A stretch of 64,000 bases of DNA from Oleiphilus messinensis (lineage in GTDB: Bacteria > Pseudomonadota > Gammaproteobacteria > Pseudomonadales > Oleiphilaceae). The stretch is from the NCBI RefSeq assembly GCF_002162375.1, contig NZ_CP021425.1, positions 2,415,501-2,479,500 on the forward strand. The letters are read 5' to 3'. Shown here piece by piece: positions 25,022 through 34,519 of this stretch (positions are counted from its first letter, which is position 1; each line of letters begins with the position of its first letter). Made by a program: the position numbers and the translations under genes. The notes under the pieces are model-generated. The model was not told where the DNA came from, made no database searches, and saw only the letters and a list, made by a program, of their open reading frames with translations.

Positions 25022-26113
25022 ATGCAGTCATCTGAATTGAGGTTGGCACCCGAACAATTAATCCTTTGGGTGGAGAAAGCATTGGATCTGGAAAAGTGGT
25101 CGATTGCCCGCTTGGTCTCTGTTTTCGAAACAGAAACTGCGCAAGCCAGTGTGTGCCGAACGACTGTCGAAGCAGCCCTCGCAGAGCGTTCCGGCCAGTG
25201 TCGGAATGCTTATATAGTCGGTATAACCGGAATGCCAGGGGCCGGTAAATCAAGCCTGATCGGTGTCCTCTGTCGGCAAATTCTCATGACGCACCCAACC
25301 CTGTCAGTGGCGGTGCTTGCGGTCGATCCCAGCAGTCCTGAATCCGGTGGTGCTCTGCTGGGGGACAGAACTCGAGTTCAGCTTCCTGTGGGTGAAAAAC
25401 GCCTGTTTTTTCGATCGCAATCTACTGGACTTTCTTTGGGCGGGATCGGGGCCAAAACATTTCAGGTGATCCGGTTGCTACGTCACCTTTTTGATCTGGT
25501 CATCATTGAAACCGTGGGCATTGGGCAAAATGAAGTTAATGTTCAAAAAATCTGCCATCACGTGCAACTGGTTCTGCAGCCTTTCAGCGGTGATCAGGTG
25601 CAGTTTATGAAAGCGGGTGTGATGGAAATACCCGATAGTTTTGTTATCAACAAATGCGATGAGACCCAAATGGCGCAAGAGAGCTTGCACATGCTCAGTA
25701 CGAGTCTGACTGTAACGGGGCGGGCGGTTTCTAGTGAACGCTCAAATAAACAGCGGCAACAGAAAAAAGTCCTGTTAACCAGTGCGACCCAGAATACTGG
25801 CGTATCAGAATTAGCTGATTTCATGTTGTGTTTGCGGGAATGCGCACCTCGAACCTCGTTTTACGAAATGGAAATGGCGTTTTTGCGAGACCGCGCTGAA
25901 CAGGCTTTTGGGACCTACGGCAAAAGGTGTTTGGATCACCTGCTGTCCGCCGGTGAAAACTCGGTGAATAAGACAAATAATTTATATGGCGGACTGAAAT
26001 CATATGATCAGTTCGAAGCCAGTTTTTTCGCCATGATGCAGCGCAGTCTGCCCACGCCGGAGTACTTCAAAGAACAATATTTACTCAATACACCCAAGGT
26101 AAATGCACGTTAA
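25022..26113 (+). CDS. meaB: MeaB/ArgK-type G-protein chaperone of the B12 mutase
   Basis: A 363-residue P-loop GTPase of the MeaB family, which loads, protects and reactivates adenosylcobalamin mutases. Walker A is GMPGAGKS at residues 70-77. Further family motifs are VLAVDPSSPESGGALLGDR, FFRSQSTGLSLGGIGAKT, DLVIIETVGIGQNEVNV and FVINKCDE (NKxD). Spacing after ecm is 53 bp, and ccr follows 26 bp later. Its partner is almost certainly the neighbouring ethylmalonyl-CoA mutase. Confidence 0.9.
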   Translation: MQSSELRLAPEQLILWVEKALDLEKWSIARLVSVFETETAQASVCRTTVEAALAERSGQCRNAYIVGITGMPGAGKSSLIGVLCRQILMTHPTLSVAVLAVDPSSPESGGALLGDRTRVQLPVGEKRLFFRSQSTGLSLGGIGAKTFQVIRLLRHLFDLVIIETVGIGQNEVNVQKICHHVQLVLQPFSGDQVQFMKAGVMEIPDSFVINKCDETQMAQESLHMLSTSLTVTGRAVSSERSNKQRQQKKVLLTSATQNTGVSELADFMLCLRECAPRTSFYEMEMAFLRDRAEQAFGTYGKRCLDHLLSAGENSVNKTNNLYGGLKSYDQFEASFFAMMQRSLPTPEYFKEQYLLNTPKVNAR

Positions 26114-26139
26114 CTTGAAAATAATAAGAGGAAAAAGTG

Positions 26140-27387
26140 ATGAGCAAAAAACTGTATGAAATAGGAGAAGCACCACCTCTCGGAGAAGTACCCGAGAAAA
26201 TGAATGCCTGGTTAATCCGGCCCGAGCGATTTGGTGAACCGCTGCAAGCGTTCGCCCAAGAGGTGATCGATGTGCCTGATATCGCAGATGATGAAGTACT
26301 GGTCTATGTCATGGCTGCAGGTGTGAACTACAACAACGTTTGGGCTGGCTTGGGCATTCCGGTAAATGTCATTGCTGCCCGGCAGAAAGCCGGTGCTCCG
26401 GAAGATTTCCATATTGGTGGGTCAGATGCATCTGGCATTGTTTACAAAGTGGGTCCGGCGGTAACGGACTTAAAAGTTGGTGATGAAGTGGTTGTACACT
26501 GTGGCACCTGGAGTCGTGAAGGCAAGCTGGTGGCTCAGGGCAAAGACCCGATGTATGACCCGACGTTTAAAATCTGGGGCTATGAAACCAACTATGGTTC
26601 GTTTGCACAATTCACGAAAGTGCAGGCCCATCAATGTTTGCCCAAACCCCCGCATTTGAGCTGGGAATCGGCTGCGGCCTATATGTTGGTTGGAGCCACG
26701 TCTTACCGGATGTTGATGGCATGGGCACCGAATAACATCAAAAAGGATGATGTCGTTTTAGTTTGGGGGGGCGCCGGAGGGATTGGCTGCATGGCGATCC
26801 AGATTGCCCGTGCAGTGGGGGCTCGTCCTATCGCGGTGGTGTCAGACAACAGTAAAGTGGATTACTGCATGCAGCTTGGGGCAGTCGGCTGTATTAATCG
26901 CAAAGACTTTGATCATTGGGGGGTCTTACCACACTGGAAAGAATCAGAGGATTACGGTTTATGGCTGAAGGGCGCGCGGGCATTTGGTAAAGCGATCTGG
27001 GATATTCTGGGCGAGAAACGAGGCGTGGATGTTGTTTTTGAACATCCTGGGGAAACCACCATACCTACGTCTGTGTTTGTCTGTGAAACGGGGGGGATGG
27101 TAGTGATCTGTGCCGGCACAACCGGGTTTAATGCCACTTTGGACTTGCGTTATCACTGGATGCGTCAGAAGCGCTTTCAGGGCTCTCACTTTGCGAATGA
27201 TGAGCAGGCGAAGGGGTTGAATGATATGGTCATAGCCGGGCAGGTTGATCCCTGCTTGTCGAAAACCTTCACCTATGATCAGTTGCCCGAAGCCCATCAG
27301 CTAATGTATGAAAATCAACATCCTTCGGGAAATATGTCGGTGCTGGTCGGGGCTGTCGACATTAATATGGGCATACAGGGTCGATAA
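26140..27387 (+). CDS. ccr: Crotonyl-CoA carboxylase/reductase
   Basis: Ccr reductively carboxylates crotonyl-CoA with CO2 and NADPH to (2S)-ethylmalonyl-CoA, the key step of the ethylmalonyl-CoA pathway. The 415-residue MDR-fold protein has the residues reported for CO2 binding in characterised enzymes: Asn in [10 protein letters not shown] (63-66), Glu149 in [10 protein letters not shown], and His339 in [17 protein letters not shown]. The NADPH site is [18 protein letters not shown], and the EHPGE motif is present. The ATG at 26140 follows AGAGG; an adjacent GTG at 26137 is possible. Length and motifs separate it from plain crotonyl-CoA reductases. Confidence 0.95.
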   Translation: MSKKLYEIGEAPPLGEVPEKMNAWLIRPERFGEPLQAFAQEVIDVPDIADDEVLVYVMAAGVNYNNVWAGLGIPVNVIAARQKAGAPEDFHIGGSDASGIVYKVGPAVTDLKVGDEVVVHCGTWSREGKLVAQGKDPMYDPTFKIWGYETNYGSFAQFTKVQAHQCLPKPPHLSWESAAAYMLVGATSYRMLMAWAPNNIKKDDVVLVWGGAGGIGCMAIQIARAVGARPIAVVSDNSKVDYCMQLGAVGCINRKDFDHWGVLPHWKESEDYGLWLKGARAFGKAIWDILGEKRGVDVVFEHPGETTIPTSVFVCETGGMVVICAGTTGFNATLDLRYHWMRQKRFQGSHFANDEQAKGLNDMVIAGQVDPCLSKTFTYDQLPEAHQLMYENQHPSGNMSVLVGAVDINMGIQGR

Positions 27388-27499
27388 AGGCACCGCAATT
27401 TCAATTTGGACGTACAAATGTACTCTGATTGACTTGTCTCAGTCGGGGTACATGGGTATTCTGTCAACGCCTGTAAGGGCACATTACAAGACAACGAGA

Positions 27500-27901
27500 A
27501 TGATTAAAAAAATTGATCACCTGGGTATTGCTGTTACCGATCTAGCTGAAGCGATTGAAATCTACCGGAAAATCGGCCTTGAGTTTGTTGGCACCGAAGT
27601 TGTTGATGAGCAAAAGGTGGAAACTGCTTTTTTCCGGGTTGGAGAGTCGTACTTCGAACTGCTCGCGGCGACCGATCCAAGTAGTCCTATCGCCAAGTTC
27701 ATCGACAAAAATGGTGGCCGGATGCACCACATCGCACTGGCCGTAGATGATGTTGAAGCCGAAATCGGACGTTTACAAGCACAAGGCTTTGAAATGATTG
27801 ATTCGGCTCCCCGACGGGGTGCCCATGGCAACCTGATAGCCTTTATGCACCCAAAAGCGACTAAAGGAACGTTGTTGGAGATCTGTGCAAAGTGTCATTA
27901 A
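27500..27901 (+). CDS. epi: Methylmalonyl-CoA/ethylmalonyl-CoA epimerase
   Basis: A 133-residue vicinal-oxygen-chelate epimerase that interconverts the S and R forms of ethylmalonyl-CoA (and methylmalonyl-CoA). Candidate metal ligands are His7 (KIDHLGIAV), the His in GGRMHHIALAV and the Glu in GTLLEICAK. The ATG at 27500 gives the family length; the frame is open upstream but that part is not similar. It follows ccr by 112 bp and supplies the R isomer needed by Ecm. Confidence 0.92.
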   Translation: MIKKIDHLGIAVTDLAEAIEIYRKIGLEFVGTEVVDEQKVETAFFRVGESYFELLAATDPSSPIAKFIDKNGGRMHHIALAVDDVEAEIGRLQAQGFEMIDSAPRRGAHGNLIAFMHPKATKGTLLEICAKCH

Positions 27902-28036
27902 TGCATTGGAAAGATTGAACAGCGTACCAATTGAGTGAGGGGAGCCAGTGATAAATAGATACGGTTGCTTTGAGCTATAATCTGTGGCGGAAGACGGGTG
28001 ATGTAGAAAATAATTCCAAAAATGAGGAAGTCAAAA

Positions 28037-28717
28037 ATGGGACAAAATTATCCACTGCCACCGCAAATGTTGGATAAATGGGCACGTGAAACGCCGGATA
28101 AGGTCTACTTACGTCAACCCGTAAACCGGGTATATCGTGAGTTTACCTGGTCTCAGGTTCGGGATCAGGTTTTACGAATGGCCAATGCTCTGAAAAAGCT
28201 AGGTTTGAAGCCGGGCGATAAAGTGGCCATCATGTCTAAAAACTGTGCGGAGTGGTTTATTGCGGATTTTGCAATTACCGCGGCGGGTATGATCTCCGCT
28301 CCGATCTATTTTACTGCCAGTAGCAAGACGATCCGTTTCATTATCGAGCACAGTGAAGCGAAAGCTGTTTTTATCGGCAAGCTGGATGATACCAAACCCA
28401 CAATAGAAGGTATCCCGGAGAGCACGATTAAAATCGCTATGCCTTATGACACGGCCCCGTGTGATCATAGCTGGGATGATTTGTTGAAAAACAATGATCC
28501 TGTTGATCAAAGTGCTCAGCCAGAGTTGGATGATACCTTCTCTCTCAGCTATACATCCGGTTCTACCGGTAATCCAAAAGCTGCCGTACTGACCTTTCGC
28601 AATGTTGCTTATGGGGCCATCACGCCGGCCAATGAGTTGCAGGTAACCCAGAGTGATCGTTTAATTTCCTATTTGCCATTCATAGGTAGAACATTAAGCC
28701 ACCTAACAGAGCTGTAG
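28037..28717 (+). pseudogene. Acyl-CoA synthetase, 5' part of an IS-disrupted gene
   Basis: This is the N-terminal half of an AMP-forming acyl-CoA ligase. The ATG at 28037 follows GAGGAAG. Visible motifs are DKVYLRQPVNRVYREFTWSQ, LKPGDKVAIMSKNCAEW and the P-loop YTSGSTGNPKAAVLT. True sequence ends at 28680 in SYLPF, where the IS4-family element begins; the frame then runs into a stop inside the IS at 28717. Joining 28680 to 30119 restores SYLPLAHITERA and an uninterrupted gene of 548 codons. The neighbouring ethylmalonyl-CoA genes suggest it once fed short or long acyl-CoA into the pathway. Confidence 0.9.
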
Positions 28718-30108
28718 ACCCAAACTGAATTTACCCGAATCACAGTCTCTTTTGGGGTGAGCACGTCCAGCATAACGCCCAAGAAAGTTAATCAATTTGC
28801 GCGCATTGAGCTTAGTTGCTTTTCGGTCAACGCGCATGATGCCGAGCATCGTATCGCAAAAAGTCACTGTGCAGCACATCGCAGCTTTTCGAGTGGATAG
28901 CACTTTGCCGAGTATGCGTTGTGCGCTGTGGCAAATAAAACGCTTCATGAGTGCCGCCGTAATCGCCGCCCAGATTAGCCCGGTTGCTATTGATTCCTTG
29001 CCGGTATCAAAGCACCGTAGATTGGCATAGGATTTCCACTCTTTGAATAACAACTCGATTTGCCAGCGAAGCCGGTAAGCCTCACTCACCTCCTCCAGAG
29101 AAAACTGCTCTTGAGGAAGGTTGGTTATCAGCCAGGAGAATTTCTTTTCCCGCTTGATCCAACAAGCAACCAATCTTGCGGTGATTGTGTGCTTTCCTTT
29201 TTTCCAGGAAACAATTAATTCCGTACGTTGTCGCTTGAACAGCTTGCCTTGCACTGTTTTCAGCGGCTTTCCCTTCACGTGCTTCAGCATTTTTCCATCT
29301 TCTCGATAAGCAGCCTCGACGACTGGATTAATGTTGTTCTTACACCGCGCGATATAAAACCCTCCAGTATCCTGCAAGTTCTGAAACCACTCCAGATCGA
29401 AGTACCCCCGGTCAAGCAGCAACAAACACCCGGATAGCGTTTGGGGCTCAGGGAGGTAGTCCCGCTCGCTGGCGGTATCGGGGGTCAACGAGATAGAACA
29501 GGGCTGATCTGCTAGAAGATCCATGGTCACTTGAAGTTCAACAGCGGCAGGGCTGATGGTTTTGAAACGACCAGGAAACGATTTCTTCAACGAGTCCTTC
29601 ACAGCAAACGAGCTGCCATCCTGAATCAGAATCTGTTTGAACTGATGAAAAGAGTGGCCTTCTGGAAAAGCCAGAGAGGGTTGCAACCAATCTGTGAGGA
29701 GTGATGACAGTACTTCGCGCATAAACTCAGGAAACTCGGGCTTCGAAAATTGATTGTGAAAGGCCCGATAAGAGATATTGCTCTCCGACCACTCGCAGTA
29801 CCGCCGCTGAATGTCTGCCACACTTTCTATGGTGCTCGAGGCCATCACTGCAACCAGGCATGTGACTAGATTAAAAGGCGTAATTCGTCTCTGCCGCACA
29901 CAGAAATCTTCTTGTTTAGCGATTTCAGTAATTTTTTCTGGGTTGAGGGAATGGGTGAGTTTTTCAAGAAATGTGGTAAATTTACGCTGATTCATTCTGC
30001 TTTAGGGTCGGTAGTGTGTTTGACGACTAACAATCTACCTTATTGCAGGATGAATCCATATTAATATCATCAAGTTACCCTGCTTTTTTGCTTAATGTTC
30101 TACCTATG
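28681..30108 (-). mobile_element. IS4-family insertion sequence
   Basis: A 1428-bp element with perfect 19-bp terminal inverted repeats (28681-28699 and 30090-30108, outer bases CATAGGTAGAAC). It is flanked by a perfect 10-bp target duplication, ATTTGCCATT (28671-28680 and 30109-30118). Size, duplication length and the YREK signature in its transposase all fit the IS4 family. The undamaged duplication and intact host reading frames suggest a recent insertion. Confidence 0.95.
28703..29995 (-). CDS. IS4-family DDE transposase
   Basis: A 430-residue transposase. The DDE residues are Asp in ILIQDGSSFAV, Asp in LLLLDRGYFDLEW and Glu in the Y-x2-R-x3-E-x6-K signature YRLRWQIELLFKEWK. It fills nearly the entire element (left end 22 bp beyond its stop codon). 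It appears full length and uninterrupted, so the element may still be active. Confidence 0.95.
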   Translation of the reverse strand: MNQRKFTTFLEKLTHSLNPEKITEIAKQEDFCVRQRRITPFNLVTCLVAVMASSTIESVADIQRRYCEWSESNISYRAFHNQFSKPEFPEFMREVLSSLLTDWLQPSLAFPEGHSFHQFKQILIQDGSSFAVKDSLKKSFPGRFKTISPAAVELQVTMDLLADQPCSISLTPDTASERDYLPEPQTLSGCLLLLDRGYFDLEWFQNLQDTGGFYIARCKNNINPVVEAAYREDGKMLKHVKGKPLKTVQGKLFKRQRTELIVSWKKGKHTITARLVACWIKREKKFSWLITNLPQEQFSLEEVSEAYRLRWQIELLFKEWKSYANLRCFDTGKESIATGLIWAAITAALMKRFICHSAQRILGKVLSTRKAAMCCTVTFCDTMLGIMRVDRKATKLNARKLINFLGRYAGRAHPKRDCDSGKFSLGLQLC

Positions 30109-30118
30109 ATTTGCCATT

Positions 30119-31121
30119 AGCGCATATCACCGAGCGTGCCTTGATAGAGCACATGAGTTTATATAGTGGTGCTACGGTTACATTCGTTGAGTCACTTGAC
30201 ACTTTTGCAGAAGACTTGCGCAGCGCAAACCCATCACTGTTTATTTCTGTGCCTCGACTCTGGATGAAGTTCCAGGCCGGTATTCTGGCGAAGTTGCCTC
30301 AGAAGAAGCTGGATAAATTGTTGAAGTTGCCTATCATCGGCTCACTGGTTCGTAACAAAGTGAAAAAACAGCTTGGTTTAAGTAATGCGAGATTATGCGG
30401 TTCAGGTACCGCGCCAATTTCTCCCGCGATTCTGGAATGGTATCGAAAGATCGGGATTAATATTTCCGAAGGGTGGGGCATGACTGAAACCACAGGGCTG
30501 GCTGTAATGCAGTACCCCTTCCGTACTGAGAAACTCGGTACGATTGGTCAGGCGGTAAATGGTACCGAAATCAAGATTTCTGATGCCGGTGAAATTCTCG
30601 TCAGAGGTGATGGTGTTGTGAATGGCTATTACAAAGATGACGAGAAAACAGCTGAAACCTTTGTGGATGGCTGGCTCCACACGGGTGATAAAGCGGAAAT
30701 GGACGCCGATGGTTGCTTGCGAATTACCGGCCGTGTGAAGGACATTTTCAAGTCGGGTAAAGGTAAGTATGTTGTGCCTGTGCCGATTGAAAGTCTGCTC
30801 TATGAGAACAATATGATCGAGCAGATGTGTGTGATGGGGTCCGGCCTGCCACAACCGGTCGCGGTAGTCGTACTTTCTGAAGAGACCACACAGGGGCTAA
30901 GTCAGGAAGAGATACAATCGAGTTTGTCAGAAACCCTGAATAGTGTGAACAAGCGCTTGGAAGGGCATGAAAAGCTGGATCGAATTTTTGTCGCAAAAGA
31001 TCCTTGGACAATTGAAAATGGGTTGCTGACACCGACAATGAAAATCAAACGGAATGACCTGGAGTCGCTCTATGCCCAGGCCATTGCAATTGAAAGCCGG
31101 GACAAAGTTGTTTGGCAGTAG
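30119..31121 (+). pseudogene. Acyl-CoA synthetase, 3' part of an IS-disrupted gene
   Basis: The C-terminal two thirds of the AMP-forming ligase interrupted by the IS4-family element. Motifs are LAHITERALIEHMSLYSGA, ISVPRLWMKFQ, GSGTAPISP, EGWGMTETTG, and the hinge and C-terminal domain DGWLHTGDKAEMDADGCLRI and GRVKDIFKSGKGKYV. It resembles long-chain fatty-acid CoA ligases (FadD/FACL). Without the N-terminal half it cannot be active by itself unless the IS excises precisely. Confidence 0.9.
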
Positions 31122-31258
31122 TCATTTGACCAATCACAATGGAACCAATAGTCATCCAACTGGGTTACTGAGCGTGTAATCAACCAAATCTGCATGTTTG
31201 AGCTCTGATAACCGCACTCTGGTGGTTACAGAATACGCTTGAGTATCTGTAAAGAAAG

Positions 31259-31303
31259 CCGTGTAATCTACTGATATTATTGTCAGTAAACACGGCTTTT
31301 TTG
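31259..31303 (+). terminator. Intrinsic terminator after the acyl-CoA synthetase gene
   Basis: The stem GCCGTGT with ACACGGC, with a second inner stem (CTGATA/TGTCAG region), is followed by seven T (31297-31303). It would end transcription from the ethylmalonyl-CoA and ligase genes. Confidence 0.8.
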
Positions 31304-31394
31304 TTCTTGTCAGGCATTCTTTGCCGGATCAATCTATGTTATGTTGCTGAGTGTTGGGTAAATTTTTCTTCAGTCACAAGGAATGAGGCAATCG

Positions 31395-31766
31395 ATGACG
31401 ACTTCTGTAAATTATTTTGGATCGTTAGGCAGTAACGCAGACGAAGCATTGGCGGTGGTTGAGCCGATCGTCAGCGAGATTCTAAAGTCCCATGAGAACG
31501 GAGACTACGATCTATTCTCATCGCTGATCACCCAGAATTTGAAAGCAAAGGTTAAGCCGGAAGGCTTTAAAAAAGCAGTTCAGGAAAATCAGCCGACATT
31601 GGGGATCATGCAAAGCAAGCGCTTTGTTGCGGCATTGAACAAAGGCGGGAATCCAATGTTTTTGTGGGTTGCCCGCTTTTCAAAGGCAGAGGATGATGTT
31701 CTTATCAATATTACCTTTACCGATGACAAGGCATCTCCGAAAGTAGATTGGGTCTGGATTGAGTAA
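31395..31766 (+). CDS. Hypothetical protein, DUF3887-like
   Basis: A soluble 123-residue protein without signal peptide. The layout, a helical start (EPIVSEILKSHENGDYDLFSS) followed by strands (FLWVARFSKAEDDVLINITF and SPKVDWVWIE), resembles small NTF2/cystatin-like proteins such as DUF3887 or DUF4019. The assignment is by overall pattern only. I chose the ATG at 31395, preceded by GAGG at 6 bp, over one at 31383. It stands alone between terminators. Confidence 0.6.
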   Translation: MTTSVNYFGSLGSNADEALAVVEPIVSEILKSHENGDYDLFSSLITQNLKAKVKPEGFKKAVQENQPTLGIMQSKRFVAALNKGGNPMFLWVARFSKAEDDVLINITFTDDKASPKVDWVWIE

Positions 31767-31770
31767 TGAT

Positions 31771-31798
31771 CAGGGATCACCTTAAGGTGATCCCTGAG
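31771..31798. terminator. 28-bp perfect palindrome between convergent genes
   Basis: A perfect inverted repeat centred on CCTTAAGG between the convergent genes ending at 31766 (+) and 31844 (-). It can form a 12-bp stem in either transcript and probably acts as a bidirectional terminator, although no long T run follows. Confidence 0.6.
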
Positions 31799-31843
31799 CC
31801 CGGTGTAGTCAGGTTTCTCCTGATGTTCTGATTGTGCATAGTG

Positions 31844-32608
31844 TTACAGTAAGGCTTTTAACTGTTTTAAATTAAAGAATTTCTTGCGAATTAATCGGGT
31901 CTGAATTTGAGTCTCAATGCGTAACGCTTCTCGCTCGCTGGCGAGCCAGGTTTTATTGAAAAGTAATTTGGCACCATTAACGGCATCACTCGACTTTTCC
32001 AGTAGGGTATGGGCAAATGAAAGCGCTTCCGCAAATGGGTCATCGGAAATACGGGTAATGAGTCCCAGTGATTTTGCTTCGGGGGCGGAAATGACTTTTG
32101 CGGTCATTGTGAGCTCTTTTACAACGTCGATGGGGAGTAATTCACGAAGCGTGATGGTGCCAGACATATCAGGGATCAGTCCCCATTTCCCCTCCATGAT
32201 GGAAAATTCGCAATCGGGAGTGGCATACCGGAAGTCAGCTCCCAATGCGATTTGAAGTGCGCCGCCAAAACAGACGCCGTGGGTCACCGCAATAACAGGG
32301 ACGGGTAGATTTCGCCAGACCAACGCAACGTCCTGAGCTAGATTGGAGGCTTTTCGGCCTGGTTTGAACAGCAGGCGAGCGACAGCAGTCGGGCTTGATG
32401 TTACATTCTTTACATCCAGGCCGGAGCTGAAAACCTTGCCGTTACCCTTGAGAATAACCACTTTCACGGATTTGTTTTTTTGAATTTGTTTTGCGGTATC
32501 GACCAGTCCGGTAAACATATCGATGTCCAGACCATTATATTTTTCAGGTCGATTCATTGAGACGACGGCGATGTGGTTATCGATGATTTCCAGCAAGACT
32601 CTAGACAT
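31844..32608 (-). CDS. Enoyl-CoA hydratase/isomerase (crotonase family)
   Basis: A 254-residue crotonase-fold protein. Oxyanion-hole motifs are KVFSSGLDVKN and GVCFGGALQIALGADFRYA. The active-site region reads FSIMEGKWGLIPDMSG, where typical hydratases have Glu residues in these loops (Glu in MEGKWG is visible). It could hydrate 2-enoyl-CoA in beta-oxidation or in crotonyl-CoA supply, but substrate cannot be assigned. It is transcribed alone, convergent with a hypothetical gene. Confidence 0.85.
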   Translation of the reverse strand: MSRVLLEIIDNHIAVVSMNRPEKYNGLDIDMFTGLVDTAKQIQKNKSVKVVILKGNGKVFSSGLDVKNVTSSPTAVARLLFKPGRKASNLAQDVALVWRNLPVPVIAVTHGVCFGGALQIALGADFRYATPDCEFSIMEGKWGLIPDMSGTITLRELLPIDVVKELTMTAKVISAPEAKSLGLITRISDDPFAEALSFAHTLLEKSSDAVNGAKLLFNKTWLASEREALRIETQIQTRLIRKKFFNLKQLKALL

Positions 32609-32829
32609 TCAGTTTCTTCCAAGCAGTTGATTTATGGCGGGGGTGGTGTAAAACCTGTGAAAACAAGTAAAAATGGCTAAACTACCGAATAGGAACTCTT
32701 TTAGCAATGAATATCATAAGCCTGTGTTTGATAACAAAAGTGGCTATTAACGCCTCGCTTTGGCCGGTGACGATTCAAAATGGCCAGTAATGATTTTTCT
32801 GCGCGCCAGTTGGGACACAGATTACTGTC

Positions 32830-34518
32830 ATGAATGTATCTAAAGACTTTTCAGTCAATATCCGTAATTCCTTGTCATCCAGACTGCTAAAAATAGTATT
32901 GTCTATCTATATTGCGGTTACCTTGGTCGTTACGGTTATGCATGTTTTGATTGAATACGACTCAGTGAAAAAGAATGTCCATGGTGAACTGGTAACCGTC
33001 CAGCGTACGTTTGCTGACAGTTTGTCTCAAGCGCTCTGGCAGTTGGATCGTGAGCAATTAAATGTCACGGTTGATGGTATTACCGAGTTGCCTGCCATTA
33101 TCGGTGCTTCAATTTATGGATTGGATGGTGTAGTGATCGCATCCGCAGGGCAGATTGAAGATACTGAAAACCCTAAAAATAAAAGCGTATTCTGGCATGA
33201 ATTTCCGCTCCAATATCGATTTGGCAATGATATTCAGGAGATTGGACTGGCTCGCCTGTATTCCAGCAATCAGATTGTGATAGACCGGATAAAGCTCGGG
33301 ATAGTCATTCTCACGGTTAACGCCATTATCAAGACCGTAGTTTTGTTTTTCCTGATTGTGATTGTCTTTGATCGTATTTTGACCCGGCCTCTGGGAAAAC
33401 TCGCGAAAGATGCCGATGGCATCGACCCTGACAACATACAAGCTGAACGTATCCGCGTGAGTAAAAATGAGGGGGACGAAATCAATCTCCTGGAAAACTC
33501 ACTCAATGCCATGATGGACAAGGTATCTCTTTCCATCAAAGAGCTCGATAATCTGAACAAAAATCTGGAGGATAAAGTTAAAAAGCGCACTGCCTCTTTA
33601 AACGATGTTATCGTTCAGCTGGATAAGGAACAGCGCGCCTTGGTTGAGGAAGTTTCAGCGAGAATGGAAAAGGAGAAAGCGCTGGAAGAAAGTCGAAAAC
33701 AAGTCCAGGAGTCGCTGGATAATCTGAGGCAGGCGCAGGAGCAACTGATCGAATCCGAGAAAATGGCGTCATTGGGTAATCTGGTAGCAGGCGTAGCCCA
33801 CGAAATTAATACGCCAGTTGGACTCAGTCTCACTGGAATTACCCATTTTCAGTTTTTGGTCGAACGGTTGTCAAAACGGTATAAAGATGGAGAGCTGGAG
33901 GAGGAGCAGTTCGAGAAGTTTCTGAATGACTCTCAAGAGTTGGCACGCTCCATTGTGATCAGTCTCAATCGCGCAGCAGATCTTGTGCGCAGCTTCAAAC
34001 AAGTTGCAGTGGATCAATCTCATGACACGATTCGAACTTTTCAAGCGAATAGTTATATCCACGAGGTGTTGTTGAGCCATCAAAATATTCTCAAGCAGAC
34101 TAAAATAAAAGTAGAGGTACTCTGCGATGAGGCGCTTGCTGTGACCAGCTTTCCTGGAATTTGGTCACAAGTTATAACCAATTTTCTATCTAATGCACTG
34201 ATCCATGGCTATGACAAAGGTGCAGAGGGGAAAATCGAGATTAGTTTCAAAGCGGTAGGTGACCAGTGGGAGTTTCGGTTTAGCGATAACGGAAAAGGGA
34301 TGTCGGAAGAAACCTCGAAAAAAGTATTTGAGCCGTTTTTCACAACGAATCGGGAAAATGGTGGCAGTGGTTTGGGGATGAACATTGTCTACAATTTAGT
34401 GACGCAAAAGTTGCATGGTCGAATAGATCTCAAATCTTCACTCGGCGTAGGCACAGAGTACACTATACTGGTACCGAAAGACATCGGCAATCCAGGTCAA
34501 AATTCGCAAGCGGGCTGA
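32830..34518 (+). CDS. Membrane sensor histidine kinase
   Basis: A 562-residue sensor kinase. Two membrane helices (residues about 18-40 and 160-187) bracket a periplasmic domain of about 115 residues. HAMP follows, then a long coiled coil (about 245-310), then a HisKA-type domain with His324 in NLVAGVAHEINTPVG and a HATPase domain with NFLSNALIHG, FSDNGKGM, FEPFFTT and GGSGLGMNIVYN. The stop codon lies 1 bp before the ATG of the HD-GYP response regulator, so the two are a dedicated pair. The sensory input is unknown. Confidence 0.92.
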   Translation: MNVSKDFSVNIRNSLSSRLLKIVLSIYIAVTLVVTVMHVLIEYDSVKKNVHGELVTVQRTFADSLSQALWQLDREQLNVTVDGITELPAIIGASIYGLDGVVIASAGQIEDTENPKNKSVFWHEFPLQYRFGNDIQEIGLARLYSSNQIVIDRIKLGIVILTVNAIIKTVVLFFLIVIVFDRILTRPLGKLAKDADGIDPDNIQAERIRVSKNEGDEINLLENSLNAMMDKVSLSIKELDNLNKNLEDKVKKRTASLNDVIVQLDKEQRALVEEVSARMEKEKALEESRKQVQESLDNLRQAQEQLIESEKMASLGNLVAGVAHEINTPVGLSLTGITHFQFLVERLSKRYKDGELEEEQFEKFLNDSQELARSIVISLNRAADLVRSFKQVAVDQSHDTIRTFQANSYIHEVLLSHQNILKQTKIKVEVLCDEALAVTSFPGIWSQVITNFLSNALIHGYDKGAEGKIEISFKAVGDQWEFRFSDNGKGMSEETSKKVFEPFFTTNRENGGSGLGMNIVYNLVTQKLHGRIDLKSSLGVGTEYTILVPKDIGNPGQNSQAG

Positions 34519-34519
34519 T

